NCBI GenBank assembly: GCA_903813345.2
Contig: CAIIXF020000005.1
Location: 29,203,375-29,267,374, forward strand
Source of the DNA: Owenia fusiformis
Taxonomy: Eukaryota > Annelida > Polychaeta > Sabellida > Oweniidae
Reading direction: 5' to 3'
Length of the DNA stretch: 64,000 bases
The position numbers and the translations under genes are program-made. Below, piece after piece: positions 59,471-64,000 of this stretch (position 1 is the first letter of the stretch; each line of letters opens with the position of its first letter). Under the pieces are notes generated by a model. The model saw only the letters and a list, made by a program, of their open reading frames with translations. It searched no databases and was not told the origin of the DNA.

Positions 59471-62022
59471 GCAAATTTCTTATTTTGCCGGTTCTGCAAA
59501 TTCTTGCAAACTGGTAGTTTTTCAAATAGGTGCAAATTGATTTTGAAATGTCTCAAAAAGGTGCAGCACAATATTTTCTTCAATAATGGTTGTTTCTCTG
59601 GCTCAAAAATAGACATTCATAAGCAAAAGAATCCGTGTATGTCCTCAATACTATGCCCCATCTGTGACTATACACCCAGGGCATTCGGTTAATTTTTTCA
59701 GATGTCTCAGCAGACTTCATTTCCAAATTATAAGGCCTCATTTTTCCCTGCATTTCAAAAACACATTTTTGCCCCATTCTTGTTAATTTCCAGATCCCTG
59801 CACTAAGAAAGTGAATTTACTTGTAAGTTTGATAGTAAAGTGCTATGAGGATTTTCTTGTAAAGTGCTAAGTTGATAGACAGAAGAGCTCAATGGAGATT
59901 GTTTCTTATCTTGCTATAGCCAAATGGTTCTTCTCTTCTACTGCATTGAGGTTCTCTTCAATAGTAAAGATACCTAGAATAAAACGTATATATCCAAAAC
60001 ATAGAATAAAACGTATAATCCAAATACCCCATTAATTTGAACACCTACACTTTTAAGCTGGATTTTTAATCTCCTGTAGACGATAGCCCAAATTCGCACT
60101 TTAAAATTATGGTTCTCTACAGTGCAGTATATTAAGAGTATGGTAACATACGGTACCATTGGAGTATGGTGTTATTCAGTGTTCATAGTACTGTATGGTA
60201 ACATATATTTACCATGCAGTACAGTACCATAACCAAAATGGTACCTTACAGTAGTGTTGGAGATTAGCTGTGTACTATATTGAAAGAGCTCAAAAAAGTT
60301 TCATTGACAGGAATAACTAGTCTCTACACCACATGGTAAGAGATACCTGTTGTTCAGATATCAACATAGTTTCCTAAATAGCAATTAAAGATATAATTGT
60401 ACTGACTTATCCTGGAGTTGTGTAAACAGATATAATGTTTATTATAGTCTACACTAATTTGTAAAAATATAGCAAAAAATCAGGTAGGTCATTCCGCCTT
60501 ATGCAAGCATAATAAAAGTGTTATGTTGAGCTTGGGTGGTAGAGATAATACAATCACATTCTTGGTCTACTTTATAGAGAAAGATGCCAGTCATTGTCAC
60601 TCAATGCCATTTGGTATAGACTCCATCTAAGTTTCTTTAAAAGTTTCTAAAAACTTGCTAATTTTTTCTGAGGGGAACTAAAAACTTTAAGCAATTGAAA
60701 ACTAAAGAGAACTGAAAAATAGGGAATTTAAGTTTAACTAAAAACCATACCTGGAAAGTATGATGAGCTATTTGTTCATCAAATTGAGAATGTCATAATG
60801 GGATCTTTGGACATATTTGATAATGATACTAAATGTTTCAGTGAAAGAAAACATGATCGTTCAAATCAATGATCACAGAAAAATCAAAGTAAAAAGCAAA
60901 ACAATAGAATTTTTTTATGATTACCATCTGTAACCACTGTTAAGTATTCCATTAGTTTAAATAACCTTAATTAGTATTTACACGTGGGAATAATAATCAT
61001 TGAATGTTGCTATCCTGTATGGTATAAGGAAATAGAATTCATAACTAGGTAATTTCAACATGTGGAATGTTTATTTTAATTTAGATCATCATATTACAAA
61101 GATTTATTCATAAGCTATAATTTTATACATAGTTCATTAACTTAGTACTGTATTTCTAAATACTTAAATAAGATTAATAGATTTCCTTGATTGGTGGATA
61201 TTATTTGTTTTCCAGTGTTGCCTCTTGTGTTATCTATATCCTCATACTTTTGGGACCATGTCAAAGTTATACCAGAATAGAAATGATTTCTATTTCAGAT
61301 TACCCCCTCCCTTGTTCCAGAAAATAAATAACTGAACAAGTGAGCATTTATTGATTTTTATCAATTTGAAGGTATCTCTCCCTTATAAAAACAAGGTATG
61401 CTGACCAAACAACACAATTTGTAACCTCTCCCACAAACTTATGTATGCAAATCGATAAGTTGACATTGTCCCTTAAAATACATGTAGTACTAACATTTCT
61501 TGTTAACCTACTGCCATTTACCTTACGGAAAGAAAAAAACATACCATAAGAAAAAAAACATTGGATAGGACCCAAGTTTGAATGTTTAAAGATTCACGTC
61601 TTGTCTGAAGATACTGTAGATGATTGTGAAAGTGATTAGGAAGCTATACAAGCTGCCGATACGCAAAACATGATATTCTAATCGTTTACTGCTGATACCT
61701 GTAGCTATTTTGACCATTTAGGAGCTAATTTGGATGCTATAGGTAGATATGCTACACCTTGTCAAGTGAAAGAATTCAAAACAAAATCAATATGGACATA
61801 AGGTGGTTGGAACTCGGAAAATTACAAACTCAGTTATGAAATTATGAAAATACTGAATTAATGATTATTATGATACATGTGACTTGGAAATAGGAAAATA
61901 CTTCGAAGATTATGATACAATAGTATAAAATAAAATGATAGAATCGAACAAATTGGAAATAAAATAGCAGTCGCTATTAGATGATCGAGAATGACTTGTA
62001 ATCCCGGAACTTAAAACTTCCC

Positions 62023-62082
62023 ATGATGCAGTGCCTCAGACTGAGGGAATTGTGCGCTAATGTTCTCATTAGGTTTGGTTTG
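62023..62082 (+). other. Weak additional first-exon candidate
   Basis: ATGATG at 62023 opens 20 codons (MMQCLRLRELCANVLIRFGL) ending in phase 0 at GGTTTG/GTACGT. The donor is weaker than in exons A-E and the peptide is unremarkable, so chance is likely. It is noted because phase and position fit the series. Confidence 0.2.
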
Positions 62083-62153
62083 GTACGTAATTTTCAAGAA
62101 GCTGAACTATTTTATGATTTATAAAATACCCAGAAGCGTATTGATTTGTCTTA

Positions 62154-62297
62154 TTATGCCACCATCACAAGTGGTGATATATTGTTATTGTTTCAGTTTC
62201 CAACTTTTTGTGGATGGTGTTTGGTGGTCAGCGTTCAGCGCTTGGTGGTTGGCATCTGTAATAAATAGCAGGTGGTGACATTTTGCATGTAATGCAT
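62154..62297 (+). mobile_element. Short TGTCACCAC-family element
   Basis: It starts TTATGCCACCATCACAAGTG followed by GTGATATATTGTTATTG, contains GTGTTTGGTGGTCAGCGTTC, and ends GCAGGTGGTGACATTTTGCA. It is one of the most complete short members, with both the 5' hairpin and the 3' terminus. Confidence 0.7.
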
Positions 62298-63082
62298 TGT
62301 ATAAACATAGTTGGAACTACCAGGAGGTATTTACTGAAATGTGTTTCTACCTTGACAACCTGGGGGTCAGTAAGTCATCAAAACATTAACAAAAAAGTGT
62401 TCATATTTTGAGGTGTTCATTTTAGAAAGGTAGTCACATTACATAAACACTGTACTGTACATAGTCTTATGTGGCTTGTTTGAGACACAAAATCGAAAAA
62501 ATGATGATGAAATGTGAGTTACATAATTATAGTTTGTGAAGTAAGACTGAGTACTTTAATTAAGATGATGATGATGATAGCGTTGAAATGATAGCATTGA
62601 AATAGAATCACACTTTGTTTAAGCATCTTAAGCAGAAACTGAGTCTATTATTAGCCTCATTGATGAATGACAGATCTCTTCATTTGACAGGTTAATAACA
62701 ATACATGTAATTCTAAATCAGGATTCAACAGGAGATAGTTTATCCAATAGTTAATCCAATATTGTGCAGTGGAATATGTTTTGATGTCTCCAGTTTACTT
62801 GTTAGGAACAGTTAGCCTCCTAACAGTTCCATTTGGGATATAGAGTCTGTCATCCATCATCTGTCCTTCCATCTGTCTGTCCATTCATTTGTATATTAAT
62901 TTCTCTGTCTGAATGATAACTCAAATACCTACGTTGCAGGATTTTGTTCAATCTTAAAGGGAAATACCTTGTGAGAAGTTTGGATTCTGGTGTCTGGTCT
63001 CTAAATTCAAATTAGCCATCAGTGTTCTTCCCAAATTTTTTTACAATTCTCTTTTTTTCAAGAGAGAATTTTATAGGTTACA

Positions 63083-63208
63083 TAGTCTTGCTCAAAGACT
63101 GTATCCACCCCCCCCCCGTTACCTTCACTCTCTTTACCTGGCAATATACAGAGAGAAGGATAAAGGGGGGGGGGGGGGGAGTACAGGGTCTTTAAAGCAA
63201 GACTATAG
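63083..63208. mobile_element. Intact C-tract/G-tract foldback element
   Basis: CATAGTCTTGCTCAAAGACT at the left and GGGTCTTTAAAGCAAGACTA at the right are inverted ends. A C-run of about 10 follows the left end and a G-run of about 14 precedes the right end, with about 50 bp between. Taken as the type copy of the family. Confidence 0.7.
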
Positions 63209-63620
63209 GTTACAGAGGAGGGGTGATTTGATGTGTTTTATCCAGTGAGTTTTGCTAGTGTTTTTCTAGTTCTATCTAGATCTATGCCATTGCCTGTTTG
63301 AAACCTGTCAATATGATTATATTTATTATACTTCTAGATGATGTACATTTACTCAATAATCTACTTAGCTCAGGCATTCTCCGATAATAACAGCTATATT
63401 ATTAGCACAGAGTTGAATTATGATCTATCGCAGACTTGATATATGCCTACAGTGAAATTATGCAACTCTCAGGAAATCGAGCTTCATATTTACTGACTTA
63501 GTATGCGTATATATTAGTTTTGGGATATGAATGCTTCAGTTTAGGGATGACTTAGGCGCCTCTGTGCATGGAGTTTGAATATTCTAGTTATTTCTCCGGA
63601 TTTATAATGAGAACGTAAAA

Positions 63621-63701
63621 ATGGCAGGAATTTATTATAAGCAGAGAAAGTCCAAGAATAGACGTAGGATTTTATACAAGAGCTGGCTTAGGATATCATT
63701 G
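63621..63701 (+). CDS. Candidate alternative first coding exon E
   Basis: ATG at 63621 opens 27 codons (MAGIYYKQRKSKNRRRILYK and onward to SWLRISL) ending in phase 0 at TCATTG/GTAAGA. AAAAATGG is an acceptable start context. The peptide is extremely basic (KNRRR). It is the most downstream of the series, so the shared second exon should lie beyond base 64000. Confidence 0.5.
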
Positions 63702-63835
63702 GTAAGATAGCAATTGGCATTTGTGTAGTTTCTTTAAATAATCACAACTTATCTGGTGATGATTTGTTTAGGTTTGCCTGTTTATTATGATGTTATCGAA
63801 CCTATTTATTATCATATTTTACCTTTCATGTGGTT

Positions 63836-63890
63836 GTTTGTTTAGTTGTTTGTTTGTTTGATTGTTTGTCTGTTTGTTTGCTTGTTTTTG
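63836..63890 (+). repeat. TTTG microsatellite
   Basis: GTTTGTTTAGTTGTTTGTTT and following: about 13 imperfect TTTG units. It is followed by a purine-rich AAGGGAGA tract to about 63970. Confidence 0.85.
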
Positions 63891-64000
63891 TAACTGAAGG
63901 AAGGGAGACAGGGATAGGGATACGAGGACAAGGGAGAATAGAGCAAGGGAGGAAGAAGGGAAAGGGAGAATGATATTCAGTTATATATCATCAGAGTCCC

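Noticed and set aside
1-64000. tRNA, rRNA or other structural RNA genes
   Set aside because: Looked for T-loop-like GGTTCGAATCC and conserved rRNA blocks on both strands by eye; none found. A tRNAscan run would be decisive.

Overview
The window is eukaryotic, AT-rich nuclear DNA: genes are split into short exons with GT-AG signals, introns are long, and mobile-element debris is dense. A CR1/Jockey-group LINE with a PHD-like N-terminus, abundant small inverted-repeat elements and poly-C/poly-G foldbacks suggest a marine invertebrate, most likely a lophotrochozoan such as a bivalve mollusc. That placement is inference; no species-specific marker was identified. There are no operons, CRISPR arrays or bacterial genes, and most open frames of 60-100 codons are chance.

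Region 1-4020 is probably a solo LTR (inverted ends TGTTGGG/CCCAACA, TATA box at 463) interrupted by a minus-strand, 5'-truncated LINE. The LINE's PHD/endonuclease part and its reverse transcriptase are in one frame, separated by a single in-frame TAG. Region 4247-6273 (+) holds two exons of a glycine/alanine-rich membrane-like protein of unknown function.

Region 6600-16870 (-) is the 5' part of a NOL8 (nucleolar protein 8, RRM) gene. Six coding exons with matching phases encode about 211 N-terminal residues. One intron has U12-type (minor spliceosome) signals. Its introns carry a terminal-inverted-repeat element swollen by a 124-149 bp satellite (7026-8968), a ~400 bp-arm inverted repeat (9668-10776), a 25 bp minisatellite (11282-12057), a foldback (12285-12462) and a hAT-like element nested in an older one (13460-14573). 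The 5' flank has ETS- and YY1-like motifs. The Gly/Ala-rich gene lies downstream of the last visible NOL8 exon on the opposite strand, so it is either nested in a NOL8 intron or NOL8 is cut short here.

Region 17-45 kb has no convincing coding exon, apart from a probable 5'UTR exon at 25384-25473 and a possible NRF1/TATA promoter near 30.8 kb. It is rich in small dispersed inverted-repeat elements.

Region 45-64 kb (+) has five short ATG-initiated open segments at 45132, 46578, 49430, 53503 and 63621. Each ends in a good GT donor in phase 0, none has an acceptor-like 5' side, and most encode basic peptides. The simplest reading is a set of alternative first coding exons of one plus-strand gene whose shared body lies beyond base 64000. 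This is the most interesting feature of the window.
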